A stretch of 62,021 bases of DNA from contig RXJQ01000062.1 in NCBI GenBank assembly GCA_003963115.1, positions 25,289 to 87,309 on the forward strand, written 5' to 3'. This DNA comes from Burkholderiales bacterium (GTDB lineage: Bacteria; Pseudomonadota; Gammaproteobacteria; Burkholderiales; Burkholderiaceae_C). Shown here piece after piece: positions 43,094 to 52,433 of the stretch. The first letter of the stretch is position 1, and the number at the start of each line of letters is the position of its first letter. A program made the translations under genes and the position numbers. Below the pieces are notes generated by a model, which saw nothing but the letters and a program-made list of their open reading frames with translations, made no database searches and was not told the DNA's origin.

Positions 43094-43771
43094 TCAGGCC
43101 TTGGCCAGCAGGCAGTTCTCCACCGCCACGGCGATCTGCTCAATGGCCACCGTTCGCAGGGCGGCAAGGTCCTGCCAGGGGTAGCGCGTGTTGATCAGGC
43201 GGCCATGCAGGTAGCCGGTGCACATGATGTAGCGCAGATCGCTGGCCAGCCTCGCCCGCTTGGGGTCGCCGCCGATTTCCTGGGCCACGTCACGTGTCAT
43301 GTTCTGAGCATTGCGCAACGTCTCTTGGTAGATCGGGGCTTCGGCCCATCGCGACTCGACCGACTCCTGGTAGGTCTGCTCGGTCATGAAGATCAGGCGA
43401 TAGGAGTCGGGCCGAGCCTCGTAGTAGGTGATGAAGACGTCGATGGCGGCACGCAGGCGTTGTCTTGGCGACAGGGCCGGGTCGTTGAGCGGGACATTGA
43501 GCAAGGCATTGAGCTCGGTGATCGCGAACTCCCACAGCCCGCGCAACAGGCCGGCCTTGTTGGGGAAGTAGCGGTACAGCGCCATGGCCGATACCCCCAC
43601 CTCGGCGGCCACGGCGCGCATGGTCACGCCGCTGAGGCCGGCCTGCTGGAACAGGCGCATCGCGCTGGCCAGCGCGGCCTGCCGCAAGGCCTGCTGGTCT
43701 TCCAGATTGCCGCGCCGGACCCGGCTGGGCGTCGTGCCGGCGGCGCGGCGATTTATGCGTTTCGTCACCAT
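43094..43771 (-). CDS. TetR-family transcriptional regulator
   Basis: A 225-aa repressor-type protein. After a basic N-terminal arm comes the HTH AALASAMRLFQQAGLSGVTM followed by EVGVSAMALYRYFPNKAGLL; the C-terminal domain is all-helical. ATG at 43771 is chosen since earlier in-frame codons lie in an operator-like promoter. It converges on the lipase (28-nt gap) and diverges from the chemoreceptor. Confidence 0.88.
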   Translation of the reverse strand: MVTKRINRRAAGTTPSRVRRGNLEDQQALRQAALASAMRLFQQAGLSGVTMRAVAAEVGVSAMALYRYFPNKAGLLRGLWEFAITELNALLNVPLNDPALSPRQRLRAAIDVFITYYEARPDSYRLIFMTEQTYQESVESRWAEAPIYQETLRNAQNMTRDVAQEIGGDPKRARLASDLRYIMCTGYLHGRLINTRYPWQDLAALRTVAIEQIAVAVENCLLAKA

Positions 43772-43792
43772 GGCATCGATGATAAATCTTTT

Positions 43793-43823
43793 GCGTAAGC
43801 TTATGCGTATGTTTACGCGTAAA
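43793..43823. promoter_or_regulatory. TetR operator candidate
   Basis: Two adjacent symmetric elements, GCGTAAGCTTATGC (43793-43806, one mismatch) and TTTACGCGTAAA (43812-43823, perfect), share a GCGTAA core. They lie 22-52 nt upstream of the tetR ATG and about 100 nt before the chemoreceptor. Confidence 0.5.
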
Positions 43824-43919
43824 TTAAAGCCCGAAAACACCACTTAATTCCGTTTCACCAAGCAGCCGGAATCCCGATACTCAGACGCAGAGAGTCTTGT
43901 TCATCACAAGGGGTTCGCG

Positions 43920-45479
43920 ATGAGGATGCAGTTTCTGAGACAGTTTTCCGTGCGGGGCAGGTTGGTCCTGGCGTTTGCCGTGATGCTGCTGCTTTTGCTG
44001 GGCATCGCCGTGAGCGCGGCCGTTTGCGGGGCTGGCATCCACGAGAAGTCGCAGACACTGATCAACATCCGTCTGGCCGGCGTGCGCGACAGCCTGTTGA
44101 TGGCGGAAAGTGCCACCCGCATGCGCACCCGTGACTTCCGCGTGGCCATCACCCCATTGCCGCAACTGCCCACCGCCATCGAGCGCCTGAGCAAGAGCAA
44201 GGCCGAGTTCGAGCAGTTCCGCAAGAGCTACGAAGACTCGATTGCCGACGAGCACGAGCGCGGCCTGTACGAGCAGGCCATGAAGGACTGGGCCGACTAC
44301 GTGCGTGTGTCAGACGAAGGCGTGGCCATCGCCCAGACCGGCGACATGGCCCGTACGCAAGCCTGGGTGAGCAGCAACGGTCTCAAGTCTTTCGACCGCC
44401 TGGCGGCCTCGCTCAAGGCCTTGGCCGCCTACAACGACAAGATGGCGCAGTCCGACGGCCGTGATGTCGACCAGCTCTATCAGCGCTCGATGTGGACTTC
44501 GGGTGTGCTGCTGGTCTGTGCCGTGGGCCTGGCGGTGCTGCTGGCCTGGGCCATCACCAGCTCGATCGTGACGCCGCTGAGCGAGGCCGTGGCCTTGGCC
44601 GCCAGGGTCTCCAGTGGTGACCTGGCCGTGGAGGTTCGCTCCGAAGGGCGGGACGACGTGACCCAGCTTCAGGACGCACTGGGCGAGATGGTGGCGCGTT
44701 TGCGCACCGTGGTCAGCGAAGTCCGCCATGGCGTGGAGTCGGTGAGCACCGCCTCGGCCCAGATCGCAGTGGGCAATGCCGACCTGAGCCAGCGTACAGA
44801 GGAGCAGGCCTCCAATCTGCAGCAAACTGCCGCGTCCATGGAGCAGCTCACGTCCATCGTGGCCCAGAACGCGAACGCCGCCGCGCAGGCCAACGACCTG
44901 GTCACCCGCGCTGCCGCCGTGGCGCAGGAGGGCGGCAAGGTGGTCGGCCAGGTGGTCGACACCATGAACGACATCACCGACAGCTCGCGCAAGATCCACG
45001 ACATCATTGGCGTGATCGACGGCATCGCCTTCCAGACCAATATCCTGGCGCTCAACGCGGCTGTGGAAGCGGCCCGTGCCGGCGAGCAGGGCCGGGGCTT
45101 TGCGGTGGTGGCCGGCGAGGTGCGCTCTCTGGCGCAGCGCAGCGCCGAGGCGGCCAAGGAGATCAAGCGGCTGATCGGCCACAGCGTGGACAAGGTCGAG
45201 CTGGGTGCGGGGCTGGTCAACCAGGCCGGCAAGACCATGGAAGACATCATGGCCGAGGTCCGGCGCGTGGAGCAGCTCATGGCCGACATCAGCCTGGCCA
45301 GCCAGGAGCAGTCCACCGGCATCGCGCAGGTGGGGCAGGCCGTCTCCCAGCTGGACCAGGTCACCCAGCAAAATGCCGCGCTGGTCGAGGAGGCCGCAGC
45401 GGCTGCCGACAGCATGAAGCACCAGGCTTCGCGTTTGGCGCAGGTCGTCAGCGTGTTCAGGGTGGAGGCCACTGCCTGA
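43920..45479 (+). CDS. Methyl-accepting chemotaxis protein
   Basis: A 519-aa inner-membrane receptor. It has TM1 at about 12-36, a four-helix-bundle periplasmic domain (about 37-188), TM2 at about 192-212, a HAMP domain, and a signalling hairpin with [20 protein letters not shown] followed by [18 protein letters not shown] near 362-400. It ends [10 protein letters not shown], lacking the NWETF CheR-docking pentapeptide. The ligand is unknown; position beside lipase and ligase genes allows sensing of a lipid-derived compound, which is speculation. Confidence 0.93.
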   Translation: MRMQFLRQFSVRGRLVLAFAVMLLLLLGIAVSAAVCGAGIHEKSQTLINIRLAGVRDSLLMAESATRMRTRDFRVAITPLPQLPTAIERLSKSKAEFEQFRKSYEDSIADEHERGLYEQAMKDWADYVRVSDEGVAIAQTGDMARTQAWVSSNGLKSFDRLAASLKALAAYNDKMAQSDGRDVDQLYQRSMWTSGVLLVCAVGLAVLLAWAITSSIVTPLSEAVALAARVSSGDLAVEVRSEGRDDVTQLQDALGEMVARLRTVVSEVRHGVESVSTASAQIAVGNADLSQRTEEQASNLQQTAASMEQLTSIVAQNANAAAQANDLVTRAAAVAQEGGKVVGQVVDTMNDITDSSRKIHDIIGVIDGIAFQTNILALNAAVEAARAGEQGRGFAVVAGEVRSLAQRSAEAAKEIKRLIGHSVDKVELGAGLVNQAGKTMEDIMAEVRRVEQLMADISLASQEQSTGIAQVGQAVSQLDQVTQQNAALVEEAAAAADSMKHQASRLAQVVSVFRVEATA

Positions 45480-45592
45480 GCGGTGGGCGCCCGCTGGCCC
45501 AGGCGCGGGCCTCTTGCGTGACAAAAATCACGCGAATCGATACTGCTGCATACAGGGCTCAATATCCGCCGCCCAATGGCCGATAAGGGCGT

Positions 45593-47503
45593 ATGGCTTC
45601 TGGTGCTCAAACATCTCAGGTTCCGGTGCAGGGTGGCGCCTCCCCCAAGGAGGGCTGGCTGACACCAGCGCGCGTCGTCTCGATCGCTGCGGTGTGCCTG
45701 TGTGTGCTCATGCTGGTCATCCAGCTGATGGGCGCACGGGCGAGCGCGGAGGCCGACGGCCAGGCCGCGCTCGCCCTGATCGAGCAGCAGCCGGCCTCGG
45801 TGAGTGTGCAGGCGCCGCCTTCGCTGGCCGCCGCCATGGCACCGCATCAAAGCGTGCTGTCCTTGAGCCATTGCGCCGGTTCGCAGTGCAGCACCTTGTT
45901 TGCACGTGAGCAGGCCGAGCCTTGCACCTATGGCGTCAGCTTCAATCCGCAGTGCGTGGCGGTGCGCTCCAAAACCAATGTGGGCTACTCCCTGCTGGTG
46001 CGCTTCGACCTGCTGGCCGTCCTCAAGGACATCGCCCTGAACATGGGGGCCGTCCTGCTGGTTGGCGGGGTGGTGGCGCTGTGGCTGAAATCCAGGCAGG
46101 CGCCTCAGCAGACGCGTGCCGCATCCACGCAGCAGGCCAAGCAGCCTTCAGAACTGGATGCGCTGACGGGCTTGCTCAACCGTGTGGCTTTTGAAGCCGC
46201 GCTCAAGCGCCACAACGAGTCCGAAGCCTTGCCGACAAAAGGCAGCACCGATGGTTGCCTGATGTACTTCGATCTGGACCGCTTCAAGATCATCAACGAC
46301 ACCCATGGCCACATTGCTGGTGACGTGGTGCTCAAGACCGTGGCCAAGCGCCTGAAGTACACGTTGGGCAACGACGTGCTGATCGGCCGCCTGGGTGGCG
46401 ACGAGTTCGCCGTGCTGCTGGTGGACGTGGCCTCGCAGGCCACCATCGAGCAGATGGGGCGTGTGGTGATCGAGCAGGTCTCCAAGCCCATCCAGATCGA
46501 CTCCATCACCGACACCGTGGGCCTGAGCATTGGTGCCTACATGATCCACCGTGGCGAGATGGGCATCGGTGACATGCTGCACCGCGCCGACTTGGCCATG
46601 TACGAGGCCAAGCGCACCGGTCGTGGCCGGCTCGTCTTCTTCGAAGAAGCCATGGACACGGCCTCGCGCAAGCGCGCCCAGATCCAGGCGGACCTGAAGA
46701 AGGCCCTCGAAGAGCGCCAGATGTTCATGGCCTACCAGCCGCAGTTCGATGCCTTCGACAGCATCCGTGGCGTGGAGTCGCTGGTGCGCTGGCGCCACCC
46801 GACGCGCGGCGTGGTGTCGCCCGATGAATTCATCCCCGTGGCCGAGGCCAATGGCCTGATCGTGCCGCTGGGCAAGATGGTCATCGACATGGTGTGTGCC
46901 GACCTGGTGGCCCTGCGTGCGCAACGTCTGCAACTGCCTTATGTGAGCATGAACGTCTCGCTGCGTCAGTTGTCCGACCCGGCCTTCGTGACCGATGTGC
47001 AGGAGATCTTGCAGCGCCATGGCCTGCAGCCCACGGACATCGAGTTCGAGATCACCGAAAGCACGGCCATGGGCGGCCACAGCGGCCGCGAGAACGTGAC
47101 GCTCAGGCAGCTCTCCGAGCAGGGTTTCCGCATTGCGATTGACGATTTCGGTTCCGGCTACTCCTCGATCGCCCGCCTGCAGGACCTCAAGGTCGACAAG
47201 CTCAAGATCGACCGCGTGTTCGTGCAGGCCATTGGCAAGCCCAACTTCGACCCGGCCTTGCTGGAGCTGATGATCACGCTGACCAAGCGCCTGGGCATCA
47301 AGAGCGTGGCCGAAGGCGTCGAGTCGGTGGACCAGGTGGTCTGGCTGCGTCAGGCTGGTTGCCAGATGATGCAGGGCAACCTCTATGCCGAGCCCATGAC
47401 CCATGGCCAGCTGATCAACTGGATGCGCCTGCAAGAAGGCGATCACAGCTTCGACGATGGCGTGTGGGCACCGACGCAGACCCTGGAGTTCGCAGAGGCC
47501 TGA
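45593..47503 (+). CDS. Membrane GGDEF-EAL c-di-GMP enzyme
   Basis: A 636-aa protein. TM helices at about 24-46 and 143-162 flank a small periplasmic domain with four Cys (HCAGSQC, PCTYGVSFNPQC). GGDEF is intact (RLGGDEF, about 267) with FDLDRFKIINDTHGH. The EAL motif reads ESL (VESLVRWRHP, about 394), but other catalytic residues are present: NVSLRQL, EITES, IDDFGSGYSS, KIDRVF, AEGVES. It is potentially bifunctional. The periplasmic Cys suggest redox or disulfide control. Confidence 0.9.
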   Translation: MASGAQTSQVPVQGGASPKEGWLTPARVVSIAAVCLCVLMLVIQLMGARASAEADGQAALALIEQQPASVSVQAPPSLAAAMAPHQSVLSLSHCAGSQCSTLFAREQAEPCTYGVSFNPQCVAVRSKTNVGYSLLVRFDLLAVLKDIALNMGAVLLVGGVVALWLKSRQAPQQTRAASTQQAKQPSELDALTGLLNRVAFEAALKRHNESEALPTKGSTDGCLMYFDLDRFKIINDTHGHIAGDVVLKTVAKRLKYTLGNDVLIGRLGGDEFAVLLVDVASQATIEQMGRVVIEQVSKPIQIDSITDTVGLSIGAYMIHRGEMGIGDMLHRADLAMYEAKRTGRGRLVFFEEAMDTASRKRAQIQADLKKALEERQMFMAYQPQFDAFDSIRGVESLVRWRHPTRGVVSPDEFIPVAEANGLIVPLGKMVIDMVCADLVALRAQRLQLPYVSMNVSLRQLSDPAFVTDVQEILQRHGLQPTDIEFEITESTAMGGHSGRENVTLRQLSEQGFRIAIDDFGSGYSSIARLQDLKVDKLKIDRVFVQAIGKPNFDPALLELMITLTKRLGIKSVAEGVESVDQVVWLRQAGCQMMQGNLYAEPMTHGQLINWMRLQEGDHSFDDGVWAPTQTLEFAEA

Positions 47504-47532
47504 GTACGGCGCCAGCGCAGCATGCCCAAACA

Positions 47533-47558
47533 AACGGCGACCTGATCGGGTCGCCGTT
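47533..47558. terminator. Bidirectional hairpin terminator
   Basis: A 10-bp perfect stem, AACGGCGACC with GGTCGCCGTT, around TGATCG, located between the convergent GGDEF-EAL and GAF-GGDEF genes. It has short T runs (TTG / TTTG) on both exits. Confidence 0.65.
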
Positions 47559-47600
47559 GTGCTTGGTGGCCTGTGTTTCAAGGTTGCCAGAAAAAGGGCA

Positions 47601-48647
47601 TCAGCGGATGCCCACGAACATCTTCCAGCGCTTCTCGTTTTGCAGCTTGGTCTGGAACAGTGCCTGCTCGGCCTGGGCCATCAGCATGCTCACTGACACC
47701 ACGCGGTCCGTATAGGCTGCCATGCCGATGGACACGCCCACGCCGATCTCGTCACCGCTGGTCAGCATGATGGGCGTCGACACGGCCTTGGCGATGCGCC
47801 TGGCCAGCACCTGAGCCGAGTCCTTGGCGCCATGGCGCATCACGACACCGAACTCATCGCTACCAAAGCGCGCCAGCACGTCGCCGATACGAACCTGCTG
47901 GGCCATGCGCCGGGCCACTTCACAAAGCACTTCGTCGCCAGCGACATGGCCGAAGCCATCGTTGACGGCCTGGAAGCCGTCCAGGTCCATGCACAGCACG
48001 GTGAATGGTTCGCCGGTGCGCATCGCGTGGGCCAGCTCGCCTTCCACCGTGCGGTTGAAGTGGGCGCGGTTGCTCAGGCCTGTCAGCGGATCGCTCAGTG
48101 CCATGTGCACCAGCTGCTGGGTGCGCAAGCGCTTGTTGAAAGCGGTCAAGGCCAGGGTGGCCAGGTCTTGCAGGCTGTGGGCCTGTTCGGGCGCGAGTGA
48201 GCGCTGGCATGTGTCGAACACGGCGAGACTGCCCAGCGCCAAGCCATGCTCGTCCACGATGGGGGTGCCGGCGTAAAAGCGCAGATGCGGTGCTTGCCGA
48301 ACCAGGATATGTTGGGCGAAGCGCGGGTCGGTGCTCAGATCGTCCACGGCCAGGACCGAGTCGGGCTGCGCAAGGGCATGGGCACAGAAGGCCTGTGTCC
48401 GAGGCAGCTCGCGCAGGTCCAAACCCTGGACGGCCTTGAACCACTGGCGCTCGGCGTCGATGACGGTGAGTGCGGCCATGGGCGTTTGGCAGACCTGCGC
48501 GGCCAGACGGGCCAGGGCGTCGAACTCGGGCTCGGGCAGGGTGTCCAGGATCGCATGGCCGCGAACGGCCGCCAGGCGCTGTTCCTCGTTGATGGGAATA
48601 GGGGAAATGAGGGGAATAGAAGATGACATGGTGTCGCTGTTTGACAT
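47601..48647 (-). CDS. GAF-GGDEF protein with degenerate motif
   Basis: A 348-aa cytoplasmic protein. The GAF domain (about 25-165) has the ERQWFKAVQGLDLRELPRTQ and AFCAHAL stretch common to oxygen- or light-related GAFs. The GGDEF domain (about 180-345) reads RFGSDEFGVV, with Gly2 replaced by Ser, so cyclase activity is doubtful though GSDEF is sometimes active. It converges on the GGDEF-EAL gene. Confidence 0.87.
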   Translation of the reverse strand: MSNSDTMSSSIPLISPIPINEEQRLAAVRGHAILDTLPEPEFDALARLAAQVCQTPMAALTVIDAERQWFKAVQGLDLRELPRTQAFCAHALAQPDSVLAVDDLSTDPRFAQHILVRQAPHLRFYAGTPIVDEHGLALGSLAVFDTCQRSLAPEQAHSLQDLATLALTAFNKRLRTQQLVHMALSDPLTGLSNRAHFNRTVEGELAHAMRTGEPFTVLCMDLDGFQAVNDGFGHVAGDEVLCEVARRMAQQVRIGDVLARFGSDEFGVVMRHGAKDSAQVLARRIAKAVSTPIMLTSGDEIGVGVSIGMAAYTDRVVSVSMLMAQAEQALFQTKLQNEKRWKMFVGIR

Positions 48648-48931
48648 GACTGCACCAAAAGCGTTTGAGGCTTTATCGGCGTCTGGCCGTCAAAACGAAG
48701 TGGCCACAGGGCACTCAGGGAGATCACGCATGCCCTGTGGCCGCATCCCCCGCGTTCGAGGGCCCGGCCGGCCGTGATCTGCGTCACGGCAGGCGAAGAT
48801 GGGATCAAGGCACAGGGATAGCCCTGCACACGGCAAGGGCCAGTCGGCGCACCATGAGTACACCTGATGTTCAGGCCAGTCAGATCAGCTTAACGGGCGC
48901 CACCAGCCCAACGTTGCAAGGAGTCAGTGCG

Positions 48932-49072
48932 ATGAATCCCTCTCAATGCGATCAACCAGAGCAACTCTTCGGTGCCTGCATGCACGCCGGCGGCTGGCCC
49001 AAGCTGGGCTGGGCCATGCTGGATGCGTCGGACGAAGTGCTGACCTGCTACGCCGAACTGGCGGCCTGGTAA
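48932..49072 (+). CDS. Small hypothetical protein (46 aa)
   Basis: AAGGAG lies 10 nt before the ATG of an open frame encoding MNPSQCDQPEQLFGACMHAG and ending CYAELAAW. No similarity is recognised. Its three Cys and short length could fit a small regulator. The upstream 48648-48931 stretch holds no clear gene. The strong ribosome site is the main support. Confidence 0.35.
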   Translation: MNPSQCDQPEQLFGACMHAGGWPKLGWAMLDASDEVLTCYAELAAW

Positions 49073-49112
49073 GCCTAGCCTGGTCAGCATGAAGTGACCC
49101 GCGTCGAGGCCG

Positions 49113-50195
49113 TCACGCTGTGAAGCCGGCGGCCAAGCGCTTGGCGAACTGGGTCAGCGGGCGCTCGATGTGCACATGGCATTGCAGTGCGGCCCAGCAA
49201 GCGCACAGTGTGATGGCGGCGGTGGTCAGCCCGCCACCCCATCCACCCAGTTTGCTGATCACATGCGTGTGCCGCTCCAGTGCCAGCACGGGTAGCGTCG
49301 CCAGCGACATCCATGGCGCGTGGATCAGGTAGAGCGAGTAAGAGGCATCTCCCAATCGGACCCAGATGCTGTTGGATGAAGGGCGCCAGCCACTATCCTC
49401 CAGCGCGACGAGGCCCAACACGAGCACCATGCAGAACACCCCATAGACCAGAGTGCGGTTGATGTCGTGCTCGCGTGGAAAGCCGATCTCCCAGACGGCC
49501 ATGGTCAGGAAGCCCAGCCCCCCGACAGCGATCAGCCAGGCGGCGATCTTGCGAGGCAGGGCTGCGACTGGCAGAAGCAGGCCCCATGCACTGCCGAGCG
49601 CGAGCAGCATGACCAGGTTGTTGCTGATGAAGTAAGACCACCAGTCCGTCCCCAGCACGGACCATGCGCGGTTGAGCAAGACCAGCAATAAAGGGAGCAG
49701 GAGCCACCAGGTCCTGACGAAGGCCAGTGCCAGCAGGGCATAGAAGGCGATCTCGTACTGCAAGGTCCACGCCACGAAGACCACGGGTGCGCCGGACATG
49801 CCCCAGACGATGTCGCGTTGCGGCAGCAGCAGCACCGACCACAGCAGGGTGGGCGTGTCAGGCGGCAGCAGAGGGTTGCCTGGTGACATCAGCCGCAAGC
49901 CCACATAGGTGACCCCGAACACCAGCCAGTAGATGGGGTAGATGCGTATGGCCCGCTTGATCAGGTAGGGAAGCGCGCGCGCCGGTTGATTGAACTCGTG
50001 TCGGTGCACCCGCGTCACGATGAAACCACTGAGCACAAAGAAGAAGGGGACACCCGCATCGCCGAAAGAGCACAGCCGGTGTGCCAAGGCGGCCGCCTCG
50101 CCGAGATGGTCGGCGCGATGCAGGTGGCCGCTCACATGGAAGCACACCACCATGAGCGCAGCCAGCGCCCGACAGATCTGCAGGGACAGGTACAT
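49113..50195 (-). CDS. Acyltransferase family 3 membrane protein (OafA/YrhL-like)
   Basis: A 360-aa integral membrane protein with about ten helices. It has the N-terminal LQICRALAALMVVCFHVSGH (catalytic His of the R-x10-H pattern), FFFVLSGFIVTRVHR, RIYPIYWL, and DASYSLYLIHAPW near the end. These enzymes O-acylate surface sugars or other secreted molecules. It is monocistronic between a small ORF and a lipase. The substrate is unknown. Confidence 0.9.
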   Translation of the reverse strand: MYLSLQICRALAALMVVCFHVSGHLHRADHLGEAAALAHRLCSFGDAGVPFFFVLSGFIVTRVHRHEFNQPARALPYLIKRAIRIYPIYWLVFGVTYVGLRLMSPGNPLLPPDTPTLLWSVLLLPQRDIVWGMSGAPVVFVAWTLQYEIAFYALLALAFVRTWWLLLPLLLVLLNRAWSVLGTDWWSYFISNNLVMLLALGSAWGLLLPVAALPRKIAAWLIAVGGLGFLTMAVWEIGFPREHDINRTLVYGVFCMVLVLGLVALEDSGWRPSSNSIWVRLGDASYSLYLIHAPWMSLATLPVLALERHTHVISKLGGWGGGLTTAAITLCACWAALQCHVHIERPLTQFAKRLAAGFTA

Positions 50196-50295
50196 CGTGT
50201 GGGCGCTCAGTCAATCAACAGGGCGTGCCACACGGTGTCATCAGCTTGTGGCATCCACCATGTGTTCATCGTGGATGCGATTATGCGGGCGCAGC

Positions 50296-51525
50296 TCAGT
50301 TGCAGTTGCCGGGCGCGTCCTTGCCACTGAGGCGGTCCAGCACATAGCTCATGCCGGCGTCGGGGGCGATGGCCAGCATCATGTGGTCGGCCGCCGCATA
50401 GCGGTTGTACTGCACCTTCTGGCCGCGCGCGCAGTAGGTCTTGACCAGCGCGTCCACGTCGGCGATGGGCATGACCTCGTCAATCGCGCCTTCGTAGATG
50501 TACATCGGTGCCTTGGGTGGGCGGCTGCCCATGGTGTTGGCGACACCGATGGCCTGCATCTCGGGCAGATCCAGGAAGTTGGGGTCTTGCAGATACTGGC
50601 TGCCCTTCTTGAAGGCATAGGGCGTCAGGATCTCGGGCTGGCCCTCCATCATGCCCAGCAGGCAGCGCTTGGCCATGTCCTTGAGCATGGTCAGGCCGGC
50701 AGGCGAGGCGTAGTCGTTCACATTGATCTGCGGGTTGGCGCGCGACAGGCCCAACACCGCGCCGAAGTACACGCCGGCAAACAGGCCGCCATCCACCTTC
50801 TTGGCCACATTGAGCGGGCTCACCGGCAGGCCGCCCATGGCCGCACCGACGATGTTCAGTTCAGGCGCGTACTCGAGCGCCACCTCGTTGGCCCAGGCCG
50901 TGGCATGGCCACCGCCCGAATAGCCCATCAGGCCCACCGGCGTGGTGCTCTTCAAGCCGCTCTTGCTGAACTTCTCGACCGCGCGGATGCCGTCCAGCAC
51001 GCCGTGCGCCGTGTTCAGCCCGGCGATCCATTGCGATTGCAGGCCTTCGTAGTCGGTGAGCACCACCACCACGCCCTGGTCGAGCGCCGTGTTCACATAG
51101 CCCTTCTCGAACAGCTTGCCGCTGGTGGTCAGGCCGGACGGCGTGCAGTTGAGCTGCAGGCTGTCGTACATGGACTGGTAGGACAGCAGCTTGCGGCCCG
51201 TGGTGGGTGCCTTGGCGGGCATCAGCAAGGTCGTGACCATGGCCACGGGGTTGCCGCTGCCGTCTGTGGAGCGGAACATCAGCTGGTAAGCCTGGCTCAC
51301 GCGGCTGCCGTAGGGGTGGGGCGTCGTGCGGTAGCGCAGCACCGTGCCGGGCTGCACCCTGGCCAGGGCGTCCGTGCTGGGCGAGACATAGAAGCTGTCC
51401 TTGACCGGCTGTACGGCCGTGGTGGCCGCAGGGTACACCTGCTGGGCGCAAGCGGCGCTCCCCATGCTGGCCAGGCCCAGTCCGATCAGGGCGGCGATGG
51501 CAGAGATGGTGGTCTTGAATTGCAT
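50296..51525 (-). CDS. Secreted lipase-family alpha/beta hydrolase (LIP type), copy 2
   Basis: A 409-aa exported hydrolase. A signal peptide ends ACAQ near residue 27. GYSGGG with nucleophile Ser is near 202, YEGAIDEVMPIADVDALVKT is the Asp-containing segment, and AADHMMLAI provides a candidate His. AAAGG sits 9 nt before the ATG at 51525, favouring it over the ATG three codons upstream. It is paralogous to 41800..43065, sharing the VLTDYEGLQSQWIAGLNTAH/VNLPDYEGPQAQWTAGINAG segment. Confidence 0.85.
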   Translation of the reverse strand: MQFKTTISAIAALIGLGLASMGSAACAQQVYPAATTAVQPVKDSFYVSPSTDALARVQPGTVLRYRTTPHPYGSRVSQAYQLMFRSTDGSGNPVAMVTTLLMPAKAPTTGRKLLSYQSMYDSLQLNCTPSGLTTSGKLFEKGYVNTALDQGVVVVLTDYEGLQSQWIAGLNTAHGVLDGIRAVEKFSKSGLKSTTPVGLMGYSGGGHATAWANEVALEYAPELNIVGAAMGGLPVSPLNVAKKVDGGLFAGVYFGAVLGLSRANPQINVNDYASPAGLTMLKDMAKRCLLGMMEGQPEILTPYAFKKGSQYLQDPNFLDLPEMQAIGVANTMGSRPPKAPMYIYEGAIDEVMPIADVDALVKTYCARGQKVQYNRYAAADHMMLAIAPDAGMSYVLDRLSGKDAPGNCN

Positions 51526-51620
51526 GGTCGTCATCCTTTAACTTGTTGATTACTGGCGTGGGCGGTGCGTTGAATCTCAATCAGCAACCGGCTGTCGTTC
51601 AGTATTCGCGCGACGGCTTG

Positions 51621-51669
51621 GGACGCATTGCGCGTCCATGCGGCGCTTTTGCGGTCGAACGCAAAGCGC
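51621..51669. repeat. Two adjacent hairpins between lipase copy 2 and TetR
   Basis: GGACGC-ATTGC-GCGTCC (51621-51637) and GCGCTTTTGCG-GTCGAA-CGCAAAGCGC (51643-51669, one bulged T). They lie in the 229-nt gap after the TetR operon and before the lipase promoter. There is no T tract. They could be a terminator, a boundary or an operator pair. Confidence 0.4.
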
Positions 51670-51754
51670 GGGTTAGTCCTTGCAAGTGGATGACAACAGG
51701 GCCTGGGGTATCACCTTGGGTGTCTGGTTTGCCCAGGGCTGAAGCACGTGGCCT

Positions 51755-52426
51755 TCAGTCCGCCGACATGGCGCGCCAGATGATGTTGAAGAGCACGTCG
51801 AACTGGTCGATCAGCAGGCGCCGCTCCTTGCGCACGATGTGCATGAGCACCACACGGCCGATGATGCCCATGAAGATGTCCAGCAGGATCTTGGACGAGA
51901 CCTGGTTGTTGAGCACACCGCGCGACTGCCCGTCCTTGAACACGCCCAGGAAGGCCGTCATCAGCTCCGGGCTTTCGTAGATGCCGATGTTGCGGTGCCG
52001 CGAGACGGGCACGGCCGTGAACAGTAGCAGCATGACAGCCGGATGCTTGTCCATGTAGTCGAGCGTGACCCACAGCGTCTTGCGCAGGCGCTCGCGCACA
52101 TCGTCGATGCCCTGGAGGTGGTCGATCATGCGCTCGGCCAGGCGGCCCAGCATCACGTCGAGCATGCCGTAAACCAGGGCCTCCTTGCTGCCGAAGTACT
52201 TGTAGATGGTCTGCAGCGAGACATTGGCCGCACGCGCCACGTCGATGAGGCTGACCTCGTGGAAGTCGTGCGTGGAGAACAGCTGCAGCACGGCCTTTTC
52301 CAGCCGGGCTTGCGTGCCGGCCCGCATAGCGCCAGGGTCGCACGCCTGCGGCGGAGACGCCTGATCGACGGAGGCATCGGGTTTCGAGAGGACGGGGCGC
52401 TTGCCCATCGTGCTGCGTGTGGCCAT
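51755..52426 (-). CDS. TetR-family regulator, second of a tandem pair
   Basis: A 223-aa protein. A flexible N-terminus of about 35 residues precedes the HTH ARLEKAVLQLFSTHDFHEVS followed by ANVSLQTIYKYFGSKEALVY. The ligand domain is helical (LWVTLDYMDKHPAVMLLLFT). It starts 7 nt after the stop of another tetR gene and is co-transcribed with it. A shorter start (MRAGTQARLEKAV) is possible. Confidence 0.85.
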   Translation of the reverse strand: MATRSTMGKRPVLSKPDASVDQASPPQACDPGAMRAGTQARLEKAVLQLFSTHDFHEVSLIDVARAANVSLQTIYKYFGSKEALVYGMLDVMLGRLAERMIDHLQGIDDVRERLRKTLWVTLDYMDKHPAVMLLLFTAVPVSRHRNIGIYESPELMTAFLGVFKDGQSRGVLNNQVSSKILLDIFMGIIGRVVLMHIVRKERRLLIDQFDVLFNIIWRAMSAD

Positions 52427-52433
52427 CGCGTGT

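Noticed and set aside
45480..45592. Terminator after the chemoreceptor (GC-rich stem)
   Set aside because: The stem is imperfect and lacks a T tract.
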